Below, piece after piece: positions 1-7,975 of a stretch of 64,000 nucleotides of DNA. Within the stretch, counting starts at the first letter, position 1. Each line of letters opens with the position of its first letter. The translations under genes and the position numbers were made by a program. Source of the stretch: Streptomyces fradiae ATCC 10745 = DSM 40063 (GTDB lineage Bacteria; Actinomycetota; Actinomycetes; Streptomycetales; Streptomycetaceae); the NCBI RefSeq assembly GCF_008704425.1, contig NZ_CP023696.1, forward strand, positions 4,380,501 to 4,444,500, in the 5' to 3' direction. The notes under the pieces are model-generated. The model worked only from the letters and a program-made list of their open reading frames with translations. It did no database searches and was not told where the DNA came from.

Positions 1-271
1 CGAGGGTGTGGGCGCGGCGGTGGAGCGCGGGGGTGTCCGCGCCGGTCAGCCCGGCGTGCCGGGCGGGCGGGGCGCCGCGCAGCCGGGCCACCTGCCGGGC
101 GATGCGCTCGGCCGCGGCGCGGTCGCCCAGCTCGTCGGTGACGGCGAGCAGCGCCGCCAGGTGCCCGGCGAGCTGGATGTCCAGCTCCTCCTCGCGGGAG
201 CGGTGCGGGAACCGGCCGTGGTCGTCGTCGGCCGTCCGGTGGACCGACTTGGTGCGGATCGGTTCGTACAT
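1..271 (-). CDS. Small conserved hypothetical protein, C-terminus cut by window edge
   Basis: Only the first 90 codons are visible. The protein starts MYEPIRTKSVH and continues with a soluble helical stretch (RSREEELDIQLAGHLAALLAVTDEL) that ends in an Arg/Ala-rich part. The start is supported by AGGAGG about 9 bases upstream. I do not recognise a domain or a function. It is transcribed away from the aminotransferase stop, so the 120 bases between them should hold its promoter, which includes the Fur-like dyad listed separately. The rest of the gene lies outside the window. Confidence 0.7.
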   Translation of the reverse strand, partial: MYEPIRTKSVHRTADDDHGRFPHRSREEELDIQLAGHLAALLAVTDELGDRAAAERIARQVARLRGAPPARHAGLTGADTPALHRRAHTL

Positions 272-311
272 GGGGACGGCCTCCTGCTCTTGGACAGGAG
301 ACCATCCTACA

Positions 312-326
312 TTGGAACCAGTCTAA
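312..326. promoter_or_regulatory. Imperfect 7-1-7 dyad upstream of the small gene, Fur-family-like operator candidate
   Basis: TTGGAACCAGTCTAA has 7-base half sites around one central base, with four of seven positions symmetric (TTGGAAC against TTAGACT). It lies 41-55 bases upstream of the start at 271, just before a possible -10 box (TAGGAT on the minus strand, near 306-311). The 7-1-7 layout is the usual shape of Fur/PerR-family operators. The match is weak and the regulator is unknown. Confidence 0.3.
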
Positions 327-392
327 AGTTGAGTTCGGGCCAAGGTTCGGGGCGCCGGGCCGCCGGGGTGCGGGGTGGGGCCGGCGGCGGCG

Positions 393-1604
393 TCAGTGCT
401 GGCCGTAGCCGTCCAGGAAGGTGCCGATCCGGGTCACCGCGTCGACCAGCTCCGTGGTGTTCGGCAGCGTCACGATCCGGAAGTGGTCCGGCTCGTGCCA
501 GTTGAAGCCCGTCCCGTGCACCACCATGATCTTCTCCGCGCGCAGCAGGTCGAGGACCATCTGCCGGTCGTCCTTGATCTTGTAGACCGCCGGGTCCAGG
601 CGCGGGAACAGGTACAGCGCGCCCTTCGGCTTCACGCAGCTCACACCCGGGATGTCGATCAGCCGCTCGTACGCCGCGTTCCGCTGCTCCAGCAGCCGGC
701 CGCCCGGCGCGACCAGCGCCTCTATCGACTGGCGGCCCTGCAGGGCGGCGGCGATAGCGTGCTGCGCCGGCATGTTGGCGCACAGGCGCATGTTGGCCAG
801 GATCGTCAGGCCCTCGATGTACGAGGAGGCGTGCGCCTTGGGGCCGCACACCGCGAGCCAGCCGCTGCGGTAGCCGGCCACCCGGTAGTTCTTGGACATG
901 CCGTTGAACGTCAGGCACAGCAGGTCCGGGGCGATCGCGGCGGTCGGGGTGTGGGTGGCGCCGTCGTAGAGGATCTTGTCGTAGATCTCGTCCGAGCACA
1001 CGACCAGGTTGTGGCGGCGGGCGATCTCGGTGAGGCCGCGCAGCATCTCGTCGTCGTAGACGGCGCCCGTCGGGTTGTTCGGGTTGATGATCACCAGTGC
1101 CTTGGTGCGGTCGGTGATCTTCCGCTCGATGTCGGCCAGGTCGGGCATCCAGTCGGACTGCTCGTCGCACCGGTAGTGCACCGGCGTACCGCCCGACAGG
1201 GCGACGGACGCCGTCCACAGCGGGTAGTCCGGGGCGGGCACCAGGACCTCGTCGCCGTCGTCCAGCAGCGCCTGCATCGCCATCTGGATCAGCTCGGAGA
1301 CGCCGTTGCCGAGGTAGACGTCCTCGACGGAGAGGTGGATGCCCTTGGTCTCGTAGTGGCTCATCACCGCCCGGCGCGCCGACAGCAGGCCCTTCGCGTC
1401 GCCGTACCCGTGGGCGTCGCGCAGGTTGCGCAGGACGTCCTCCAGGATGGCGGGCGGGCACTCGAAGCCGAAGGCGGCCGGGTTGCCCGTGTTGAGCTTC
1501 AGGATCCGGTGACCCGCCGCCTCCAGCCGCATCGCCTCGTCGAGCACCGGGCCGCGGATCTCGTAGCAGACGTTGGCGAGCTTCGTTGACTGGATGACCT
1601 GCAT
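393..1604 (-). CDS. Class I PLP aminotransferase, AlaA-like (alanine/glutamate-pyruvate type)
   Basis: This 403-residue cytosolic enzyme has the class I/II aminotransferase fold throughout. Visible motifs are LNTGNPAAFGFE near the N-terminus, the substrate and cofactor loop INPNNPTG, the CSDEIYDKI block, and the PLP lysine in MSKNYRVAGYRSGW. Length and sequence match actinobacterial and E. coli AlaA-type enzymes, which move the amino group between alanine/pyruvate and glutamate/2-oxoglutarate. Substrate choice is inferred from family resemblance only. It reads divergently from the mannosyltransferase gene, with 173 bases between the two starts. Confidence 0.9.
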   Translation of the reverse strand: MQVIQSTKLANVCYEIRGPVLDEAMRLEAAGHRILKLNTGNPAAFGFECPPAILEDVLRNLRDAHGYGDAKGLLSARRAVMSHYETKGIHLSVEDVYLGNGVSELIQMAMQALLDDGDEVLVPAPDYPLWTASVALSGGTPVHYRCDEQSDWMPDLADIERKITDRTKALVIINPNNPTGAVYDDEMLRGLTEIARRHNLVVCSDEIYDKILYDGATHTPTAAIAPDLLCLTFNGMSKNYRVAGYRSGWLAVCGPKAHASSYIEGLTILANMRLCANMPAQHAIAAALQGRQSIEALVAPGGRLLEQRNAAYERLIDIPGVSCVKPKGALYLFPRLDPAVYKIKDDRQMVLDLLRAEKIMVVHGTGFNWHEPDHFRIVTLPNTTELVDAVTRIGTFLDGYGQH

Positions 1605-1777
1605 GCTCGGAGCTTACGGGCGCCCGGCGCCCGATGCCCCGTGTTTTGCGCCACGCCGCGTCCGGGTGCCGGGCGGTGCGGGGCCGCGTGGAGCTGCGTG
1701 GAGGCCGCCTGGGGCCGCGCGTGGGGGGCCGGCAAGGGCGGGTGGGTTTCCGGTGCGGGCGGGTAGGTTGGTCGCCC

Positions 1778-3250
1778 ATGTGGTCCTTGAGGAGCGTCGC
1801 CGGATGCAGGCGGCTGGGCGCTGTCGGCTCGGTCGGGGTGGCCCTGGGCGGATGGGCCGCCGGAAGCATGCCGGCCCGCGACCCGTGGGGCCTGTGGTTC
1901 GCGCGGGCGCAGGACACCGCGCGGCCCGGCGTGCTCCTCGCCCTGGCCGGGCTCACCCTCCTGGTCGTCGCCTGGTGGAGGTACGGCCGCCTCGTCGCCG
2001 CCGGCGCCGCCGTCGGCGGCCGGGCCACCGCCGTGACGCTCGGCTGGTGGGCCGCGCCGCTGCTCCTCGCCCCGCCCCTGTACAGCGCCGACGTCTACAG
2101 CTACATCGCGCAGGGCGCCATGGTCGTCGAGGGCCACGACGTGTACCGCCTGGGGCCGTCGGTCCTGGCGCCCGACGGCATCGGCGGGGCCGCCGCCGCC
2201 AGCGTCGGGGGGCACTGGACGGACACCCCCGCCCCGTACGGCCCGGTGTTCCTGCTCCTCGCCGAGCTGGTCGCCGTCGTGACGGCCGGCAGCATCGTGC
2301 CGGCCGTGCTCGGCATGCGACTCGCCGCCCTGGCCGCGCTCGCCCTGCTGTTCTGGGGGCTGCTCCGGCTCGCGCCGCGCGGGTCCACCTCCGGCGCCCT
2401 GTGGCTGGGCGTCCTCAACCCGCTGCTCCTCGTCCACGTCGTCGGCGGCCTCCACAACGACGGGCTCATGGCCGGGCTGGTCCTCGCCGGCACCGCGCTC
2501 GCCGTGCGCCGGGGCCGCTGGGTCGCGGGCACCGTCCTCGTCGCCCTCGCCATGATGATCAAGACGCCGGCGGGGCTCGCGCTGCTGTTCATCGGCGTCG
2601 TCGTCGGCCGCGAGACGGCCGGCCCGCTGATACGGCGCGTCGCCAAGGGCGTGCTCGGCCCCGGCGCGGTCGCCGCCGGTGTCGCCGCCGCGGCGACGCT
2701 GGGCGCGGGCACCGGCTTCGGCTGGCTGCGCACCCAGAGCGTCGCCGGGACCATCCACACCGCCCTGTCCCTCACCAGCGACCTGGGCGCCGCCCTCGGC
2801 GAGTCCATGTACTACCTGTCCGGCGCCGAACCGGACCCGGTCAAGCGGGCCGTGCAGGCCATGGGCCTCACCCTGGCCCTCGCCCTCGTCGCGTACCTCG
2901 CCTCCTGCGTGGCGCGCGGCCGGGTGGACCCGCTGCACGCCCTGGGCCTCGCCTTCCTCGCGCTCGTCGCGCTCTCCCCGATGGTCCAGCCCTGGTACCT
3001 GCTGTGGGCCGTGCCGCCGCTCGCCGCCACCGCCTGGAACGGCCGCACCGGCCGCGCCGTCACCGTCCTGTCGGCCGGCCTGGTGTACGTCACCGCGCCG
3101 GACGGCCGCACCCCGGCGTACGGCTTCGCCCTGGCCGCCGTCGCCTGCGCGATCGGCGCCCACCTCCTGCTGCGCCGCTCCGACTTCGCGGGCGGGGTGT
3201 GGCTGCCGTCCCCGCGCCGCGCGGAGGAACGCGAACCCTCCCGGGCCTGA
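1778..3250 (+). CDS. Polytopic mannosyltransferase, MptB-like (GT-C fold)
   Basis: The frame gives a 490-residue integral membrane protein with about 12 hydrophobic segments. The first loop carries SADVYSYIAQGAMVVEGHDVY, which resembles the acidic catalytic loop of actinobacterial alpha-1,6-mannosyltransferases (MptB family) that use polyprenyl-phosphate-mannose. Other conserved-looking blocks are GVLNPLLLVHVVGGLHNDG and SPMVQPWYLLWAVPP. I chose ATG 1778 because the frame upstream is low-complexity and the first transmembrane segment begins shortly after it. The ribosome site there is weak. Likely role: mannosylation of a cell-envelope lipoglycan. This is by homology, not shown directly. Confidence 0.8.
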   Translation: MWSLRSVAGCRRLGAVGSVGVALGGWAAGSMPARDPWGLWFARAQDTARPGVLLALAGLTLLVVAWWRYGRLVAAGAAVGGRATAVTLGWWAAPLLLAPPLYSADVYSYIAQGAMVVEGHDVYRLGPSVLAPDGIGGAAAASVGGHWTDTPAPYGPVFLLLAELVAVVTAGSIVPAVLGMRLAALAALALLFWGLLRLAPRGSTSGALWLGVLNPLLLVHVVGGLHNDGLMAGLVLAGTALAVRRGRWVAGTVLVALAMMIKTPAGLALLFIGVVVGRETAGPLIRRVAKGVLGPGAVAAGVAAAATLGAGTGFGWLRTQSVAGTIHTALSLTSDLGAALGESMYYLSGAEPDPVKRAVQAMGLTLALALVAYLASCVARGRVDPLHALGLAFLALVALSPMVQPWYLLWAVPPLAATAWNGRTGRAVTVLSAGLVYVTAPDGRTPAYGFALAAVACAIGAHLLLRRSDFAGGVWLPSPRRAEEREPSRA

Positions 3251-3426
3251 GGCCGGGGGGCGGTGCGGTGCGGGTCGGTGCGGGTCGGGGCGGTCGGGCT
3301 CGGCCGGGTCCGGTGCGGTCGGGGTGGTCCGGTAGGGGGGGCGGTGCGAGGGCGGCGGGTTCCTGGCGGTGCGGCCTGGGCGGGGCGGTCGGTACGAGGG
3401 GGCCGGTCCGGGCGGGGCGGGGGCGG
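3251..3426. repeat. G-rich simple-sequence spacer between convergent genes
   Basis: This 176-base gap separates the convergent stops of the mannosyltransferase and the deacylase. It consists of degenerate GGTGCGG / GGTCGGG type words. I see no gene, and no perfect inverted repeat that would make a convincing terminator. Confidence 0.5.
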
Positions 3427-5061
3427 TCAGGCCGTGCGGCGTACCGAGCGGCCCGCCAGCACGTCCGTGCGCCGCCCGTCGCGCACCGCGAACCGCCCGT
3501 TCACCAGCACGTGCGGTATCCCGACCGGCAGGGTGCGGGGCGCCGCGAACGTGGCGCCCGCCGCCACCGTCTCCGGGTCGAACAGCACCAGGTCCGCCCG
3601 GTACCCCTCCCGCACGAGCCCCCGGTCCGCGAGCCGCAGCCGCGCCGCCGGGCGGGACGTCAGGTGCGCCACCGCCTCCTCCAGCGACAGCACCCCCAGC
3701 TCCCGCACGTACCGCCCCAGGTAGTGCGGGAAGGTGCCGTACGCCCGCGGGTGCGGCTTCGCGCCGTGCAGGATGCCGTCCGAGCCGCCCGTGTGCACCC
3801 GGTGCCGCATGATCGCCCGTACGTTGCCCTCGTGCCCCACGTGCTGGAGCACCGCCGTGCCGAGCCGGTCGGCCAGCAGCAGCCGCCGCGCCTCCGCCCA
3901 GCCCGCCGGCCGCGACCCGACGTACCGCCCCAGCGCCGGGTCGGAGACGCCCGACACCTCCACCGTGCCCCAGTCCACCGGGACGCCGTGGCAGCCGTCC
4001 GACCCGGTCACCTCCAGCGCGTGCCCGATCCGCCCGGCCACCTCGTCGTCCCGCAGCCGCGCCAGCAGCGCCTCCGGGCCGCCCTCGTGCGCCCACCCCG
4101 GCAGCAGCGCCGCCAGCGTCGTGCACCCCGGCGTGTACGGGTACGAGTCGAGCGTCACGTCCACGCCGTCCGCCAGCGCCCCGTCCAGCAGCGCCAGCAG
4201 CTCGGGAGCGCGGCCCTCGTTCACGCCGAAGTTCAGGGTGGCGTGCGCCAGGTGCAGGGCGCAGCCCGTCTCCCGGGCCAGGTCCAGCATCTCCGCGTAC
4301 GCCCCGAGCGCGCCCGCCCCGTACGAGCGGTGGTGCGGGCAGTGGTAGCCGCCGTACCCGGCGACGACCCGGCACAGCGCGGCCAGCTCGCCCCGGTCCG
4401 CGTACATGCCCGGCGGGTACGTGAGCCCCGACGACATGCCGACCGCCCCCTCCCGGAGGCCCTGGGCGACGAGCCGCCGCATCCGGTCCAGCTCGGCGCC
4501 GGTCGGCGGGCGGTCCGCCCACCCCATCGCGTACGCCCGCACCGTTCCGTGCGGCACCAGGTAGGCGGCGTTCACCGCGATGCCCTGCCCGCCGAAGCCC
4601 CGGTCGAGGCGGTCCAGGTAGTCGCCGACGGTCCGCCAGTCCGGGCCGGTGTCCGCGAGGTCGCCGTTCCAGCCCGCGATGGCCGCCCGGACCTCGTCCA
4701 GCGTCCGGTCGTCCACCGGCGCGTACGACAGGCCGTCCTGCCCGAGGACCTCCAGCGTCACGCCCTGCGCGACCTTCGCCTCGTGCGCCGGGTCCCGCAG
4801 CAGCGCCAGGTCGCTGTGGGCGTGCATGTCCACGAACCCGGGCGCCAGCACCAGCCCCGCCGCGTCCAGCGTCCGGGCGCCCGACAGCGGCCGTCCGCCC
4901 CCGCCCCGTCCGCCCCCGCCCCGTCCGCCCCCGCCCCGTCCCCCGCCGCCGCCCTCGCGGCGTACGGCGGCGACGCGGCCCCCGGAGACGCCCACGTCCG
5001 CCCGGTACGACGGCCCGCCCGTGCCGTCCACGACCCGGGCGCCCCTGATGACCAGCTCCAC
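3427..5061 (-). CDS. N-acyl-D-amino-acid deacylase family amidohydrolase
   Basis: This is a 544-residue metal-dependent amidohydrolase of the D-aminoacylase group. Visible motifs are the metal-binding GFVDMHAHSDLALL, the later SYPYTPG and HGAKPHPRAYGTFPHYLGRYVRE blocks, and GYRADLVLFDPETV near the C-terminus. Such enzymes cleave N-acyl groups from D-amino acids. N-acetyl-D-glucosaminate, also an N-acyl D-amino acid, is a plausible substrate given the neighbours. The gene follows the PLP deaminase by 19 bases on the same strand. A Gly/Arg-rich insert at about residues 36-55 comes from a 15-bp tandem repeat (4893-4937) and should be a surface loop. Exact substrate is uncertain. Confidence 0.88.
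   Translation of the reverse strand: MELVIRGARVVDGTGGPSYRADVGVSGGRVAAVRREGGGGGRGGGGRGGGGRGGGGRPLSGARTLDAAGLVLAPGFVDMHAHSDLALLRDPAHEAKVAQGVTLEVLGQDGLSYAPVDDRTLDEVRAAIAGWNGDLADTGPDWRTVGDYLDRLDRGFGGQGIAVNAAYLVPHGTVRAYAMGWADRPPTGAELDRMRRLVAQGLREGAVGMSSGLTYPPGMYADRGELAALCRVVAGYGGYHCPHHRSYGAGALGAYAEMLDLARETGCALHLAHATLNFGVNEGRAPELLALLDGALADGVDVTLDSYPYTPGCTTLAALLPGWAHEGGPEALLARLRDDEVAGRIGHALEVTGSDGCHGVPVDWGTVEVSGVSDPALGRYVGSRPAGWAEARRLLLADRLGTAVLQHVGHEGNVRAIMRHRVHTGGSDGILHGAKPHPRAYGTFPHYLGRYVRELGVLSLEEAVAHLTSRPAARLRLADRGLVREGYRADLVLFDPETVAAGATFAAPRTLPVGIPHVLVNGRFAVRDGRRTDVLAGRSVRRTA
4893..4937. repeat. Three copies of a 15-bp unit inside the deacylase gene
   Basis: The unit GTCCGCCCCCGCCCC repeats exactly three times and is a multiple of three. 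It therefore adds Gly-Gly-Gly-Gly-Arg blocks to the deacylase without breaking the frame. Confidence 0.85.
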
Positions 5062-5080
5062 GACGGCCCCCGCCCCGGCC

Positions 5081-6550
5081 TCAGAAGAACGTGCGGACGT
5101 AGTCGACCGCCGTGCCGTCCGCCGCCACGACCGGGATCAGCGGCCACTTCTCGAACACCGTGCACGGGTGCGCGAGGCCCAGCCCCACCCAGTCCCCGAC
5201 CTCCAGGCCCCCGCAGCCCTCCGGGGCACCGCCCGCCGTACCGCCCGCCGCGCCGTCGGCGCCCCCGACGGGGGCCGGGTCCGCGCCCCGTGCCCGGGCC
5301 GCCGGGTCCGCCCCGTCCGCCGGGGCCGTGCGCAGCCACACGTGCTGGTCCGACAGGGCCGTCACCGCCAGCCCCTCCGCCGGGCGGACCACCCCGTCCC
5401 GGCCGGACCGCACCAGCAGCGGTACGGGCAGAGCCAGGTCGTACGACACGTCCCGCTTGCCCGCGTTCAGGAACGCCTCGCCCGGCGTGGGCCGGGACAC
5501 CACCTGCGCCCACAGCAGGAACGCGGGCGCCAGCGCGCCCTCGTCCGGCACCCGGTTGAACGGCGTCAGCCGCTCGTAGTGGCCGTGGTCGTGCGACACG
5601 TACGCCCCCGAGCGCAGCAGCTTCAGGACCGGCGCCGACAGCTCCGGCACCTCGGCGAAGACCTCCGCCACCGCGTCGAACCACTCGCTGCCGCCCGCGC
5701 TGAGGACGATCTCCTCCGCGTCCGCGAACAGGCCCCGGCCGTCCAGCTCCGCCGCCAGTGCCACCAGTCGCCGCAGCCACGCCCGTACGGCCCGCGGGGA
5801 CGCGTCCGGCACCTGCGCCTCGTACCCGGCGACGCCGACCAGGCGCAGCGACGCGGCCCGCGCCGCCGCCCCGGCCACCTCCAGCGCCGCCGCTTCGGTG
5901 CGCACCCCGGTCCGGGCGCCCTCGCCCGCCGCGAGCTCGACCACCACGTCCACCGGCCGGGCCGCCCCGGCCAGCGCCTCGTCCATCAGCTCGACGCCGC
6001 GCACCGAGTCGACGTAGCAGACGAAGCGGAACCCCGGGTCGTCCGCGAGCTGCCCGGCCACCCAGCGCAGCGCCGCCGCGTCGACCAGCTCGTTGGCGAG
6101 GAACACCCGGCCCACCCCGAACGCCCGGCACACCCGCACCTGGTGGGGGACGGCCACGGTGATGCCCCAGGCCCCGTGCGCCAGCTGGCGGGCGAACAAC
6201 CGCGGCGCCATCGTCGTCTTCCCGTGCGGCGCGAACGCCAGGCCGTGGCGCGCCGCGTACGTCCCGAGCAGCGCCAGGTTGTGCTCCAGCGACTCGGCGG
6301 AGAGCGTGAGCAGGGGGGTGGTGAAGCCGCCGGTGAAGACGTTCCGCCGCTGGGCGGCCAGCTCATCGGCCGTCAGGCCGTCCGCGTCGGGCGGGAGGCC
6401 CTTGAAGCGGTGGTCGAGGCGCTCGTCGCCCAGCCGCGCGGCGAGGGCGCCGGGCGTGGAGGGGGAGGGGGTGGAGCCGGGGGAGGGGGCGGCTCCGGGG
6501 GTGGAGCCGGGTGCGGAGCCGGGTGCGGGTGGCTGGGCGGCGGCGGCCAT
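5081..6550 (-). CDS. PLP-dependent D-amino acid deaminase/dehydratase, D-threonine aldolase-like fold
   Basis: The 489-residue product has an alanine-racemase-type N-terminal PLP barrel followed by a D-serine dehydratase-like domain. The PLP lysine lies in AFAPHGKTTMAPRL. The metal-binding signature of the DSD1/D-threonine aldolase group is visible as SHDHGHY, and CTVFEKWPLIPVV is near the end. Family members remove water and ammonia from D-beta-hydroxy amino acids, such as D-serine or D-glucosaminate, giving 2-oxo acids. The ATG at 6550 follows GGGAGG at good spacing. Residues 1-35 are a Pro/Ala/Ser-rich tail. It is co-transcribed with the deacylase. An Ala/Gly-rich insert appears near residue 420. 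Confidence 0.85.
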   Translation of the reverse strand: MAAAAQPPAPGSAPGSTPGAAPSPGSTPSPSTPGALAARLGDERLDHRFKGLPPDADGLTADELAAQRRNVFTGGFTTPLLTLSAESLEHNLALLGTYAARHGLAFAPHGKTTMAPRLFARQLAHGAWGITVAVPHQVRVCRAFGVGRVFLANELVDAAALRWVAGQLADDPGFRFVCYVDSVRGVELMDEALAGAARPVDVVVELAAGEGARTGVRTEAAALEVAGAAARAASLRLVGVAGYEAQVPDASPRAVRAWLRRLVALAAELDGRGLFADAEEIVLSAGGSEWFDAVAEVFAEVPELSAPVLKLLRSGAYVSHDHGHYERLTPFNRVPDEGALAPAFLLWAQVVSRPTPGEAFLNAGKRDVSYDLALPVPLLVRSGRDGVVRPAEGLAVTALSDQHVWLRTAPADGADPAARARGADPAPVGGADGAAGGTAGGAPEGCGGLEVGDWVGLGLAHPCTVFEKWPLIPVVAADGTAVDYVRTFF

Positions 6551-6564
6551 GGGGCCTCCCTTTC

Positions 6565-6581
6565 GTTGCGCATGGTGCAAC
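6565..6581. promoter_or_regulatory. Inverted repeat GTTGC-N7-GCAAC, candidate IclR operator
   Basis: GTTGCGCATGGTGCAAC is a near-perfect dyad 15 bases upstream of the deaminase start, between the divergent halves of the cluster. Relative to the minus-strand promoter at 6607-6636 it lies in the early transcribed region, where a bound repressor would block transcription. The size suits IclR-family operators, and an IclR gene is in the cluster. Assignment is by inference. Confidence 0.55.
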
Positions 6582-6606
6582 GGTCGTTGCGGGTCGTGCT
6601 CGTCGG

Positions 6607-6636
6607 TGTCTAGCATCCGGGCGGACGGCGGGTCAA
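6607..6636 (-). promoter_or_regulatory. Promoter for the deaminase-deacylase operon
   Basis: On the minus strand, TTGACC (6631-6636) and TAGACA (6607-6612) are separated by 18 bases. This is a good vegetative-type promoter by Streptomyces standards. It would start transcription near 6600 and give a leader of about 50 bases. Confidence 0.6.
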
Positions 6637-6639
6637 TGG

Positions 6640-6780
6640 TCCCGGGCGGAAGGCGGGCCGGACAGCGGTGGGCCGGCCGGGCGGACGGGCGGGTGGACCG
6701 ACGGGCGGGCCGACGGACGGGCGGGCGGGCGGACGGGCGGACTGAAGGACGGGCGGACTGAAGGACGGGCGGGGGAGGGC
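6640..6780. repeat. GGGCGGAC-type direct repeats in the divergent intergenic region
   Basis: This stretch is built from GGCGGACGGGCGG words and two copies of a GGACGGGCGGACTGAA unit near 6733-6765. It should contain the + strand promoter for the kinase gene, but I cannot point to one in it. Confidence 0.55.
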
Positions 6781-6781
6781 G

Positions 6782-7975
6782 ATGGGCGGGTCGGGGCGGG
6801 AGACGGACGGGCCGGGCGGGGCCGTGGGGCCGCCGCCGGGGCGGGCGGTGGGCGGTGCGGTGCGCGGTGGTACGGCGGGAGCCCCCGACGTGGTCTGCCT
6901 GGGCGAGTCCATGGTGGCCTTCCTGCCGTCCCGGCCCGGCCGGCTCGCCGACGTGCCGGCGTTCACCCGCGCGGTGGGCGGCGCCGAGTCCAACACCGCC
7001 TGCGCCCTGGCCGCCGCCGGGCACCGGGTGCGCTGGATCAGCCGGGTCGGCGCCGACGGGTTCGGCGACCACCTGGTGGCCGCCGTCGCCGCGTACGGGG
7101 TGGACGTGTCGGGGGTGCGCCGGGACCCGCACCGGCCGACCGGGGTGTACTTCCGCACGGCCGCCGACCGCGCCGGCGCCGCGCACGAGGTGGTCTACCA
7201 CCGGGCCGGCTCGGCCGCGTCCGCGATGTCCCCGCGGAACATCCCGTACGAGGAGGCGACGGCCGGGCGGGTGCTGCACCTGACCGGCATCACCCCGGCG
7301 CTCTCGCCCGGCTGCCGGGACCTCGTGGCCGCGCTCACCGCCCGGCGCCCCGGCCGGCCCCTGGTCTCCTTCGACCTGAACCACCGCCCGTCCCTGTGGC
7401 CCGACCCGGCGACGGCGCGGCGCGTCCTGCTCGAACTGGCGCGCGGCGCCGACCTGGTGTTCGCGGGGGAGGACGAGGCGGCCGACGCGCTGGACCTGCA
7501 CGGCCCGGACGCCGTGCGGGAGGCCCTCCCGGAGCCTGCGGTGCTGGTCGTCAAAGCGGGCGCCGCGGGGGCGACCGCGTTCGCGCGCGAGGCGGTGACC
7601 GGGCACGACGTACGGGTGCGGGTGCCCGCGCCGCGCGTGGAGGTCGTCTCGTACGCCGGGGCCGGGGACGCCTTCGCGGCCGGGTACCTCGACGCGGCCC
7701 TGCGCGGCCTGCCGCTCGCGGCCCGGCTGGCGCACGGCCACCGGGCGGCGGCGGCCGTCCTCGCCGTGCCGGGCGACCTCGCCCCGCCGCCCGGCCCCGC
7801 CGCGCCCGTACCCGTGCCCGCGCCCGCCCCGCCGGTGGCGGGACCCGCGGCGGCGCCCGCGACGGGACCCGGCGGGCGGGTGGGCGGCGGGGGAGCGGAC
7901 TGCGGGAGACTGCGTCCAGGACCCCGGCGGCCACAGACGGGGCCGGACGACGACGAGGAGGTACGCACGCGATGA
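6782..7975 (+). CDS. PfkB-family carbohydrate kinase, probable 2-keto-3-deoxygluconate kinase
   Basis: This 397-residue protein contains a ribokinase/PfkB fold from about residue 35. It opens with DVVCLGESMVAFLPS, has the early GGAESNTACAL sugar-site motif, and carries the catalytic SYAGAGDAFAAGY block around residues 288-300. Sequence style matches KDG kinases, which phosphorylate 2-keto-3-deoxygluconate. A strong GGGGGAGGG precedes the ATG. After about residue 335 the protein continues in a Pro/Ala tail of some 60 residues not expected for the family, and its stop overlaps the IclR start (ATGA). The tail also holds the AGGAGG that serves the next gene. Substrate is inferred. Confidence 0.85.
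   Translation: MGGSGRETDGPGGAVGPPPGRAVGGAVRGGTAGAPDVVCLGESMVAFLPSRPGRLADVPAFTRAVGGAESNTACALAAAGHRVRWISRVGADGFGDHLVAAVAAYGVDVSGVRRDPHRPTGVYFRTAADRAGAAHEVVYHRAGSAASAMSPRNIPYEEATAGRVLHLTGITPALSPGCRDLVAALTARRPGRPLVSFDLNHRPSLWPDPATARRVLLELARGADLVFAGEDEAADALDLHGPDAVREALPEPAVLVVKAGAAGATAFAREAVTGHDVRVRVPAPRVEVVSYAGAGDAFAAGYLDAALRGLPLAARLAHGHRAAAAVLAVPGDLAPPPGPAAPVPVPAPAPPVAGPAAAPATGPGGRVGGGGADCGRLRPGPRRPQTGPDDDEEVRTR

Noticed and set aside
1573..5559. Very long open frame on the + strand across several genes
   Set aside because: High GC leaves long stop-free shadow frames. The text is Arg/Pro-rich and lies antisense or out of frame to well-supported genes.
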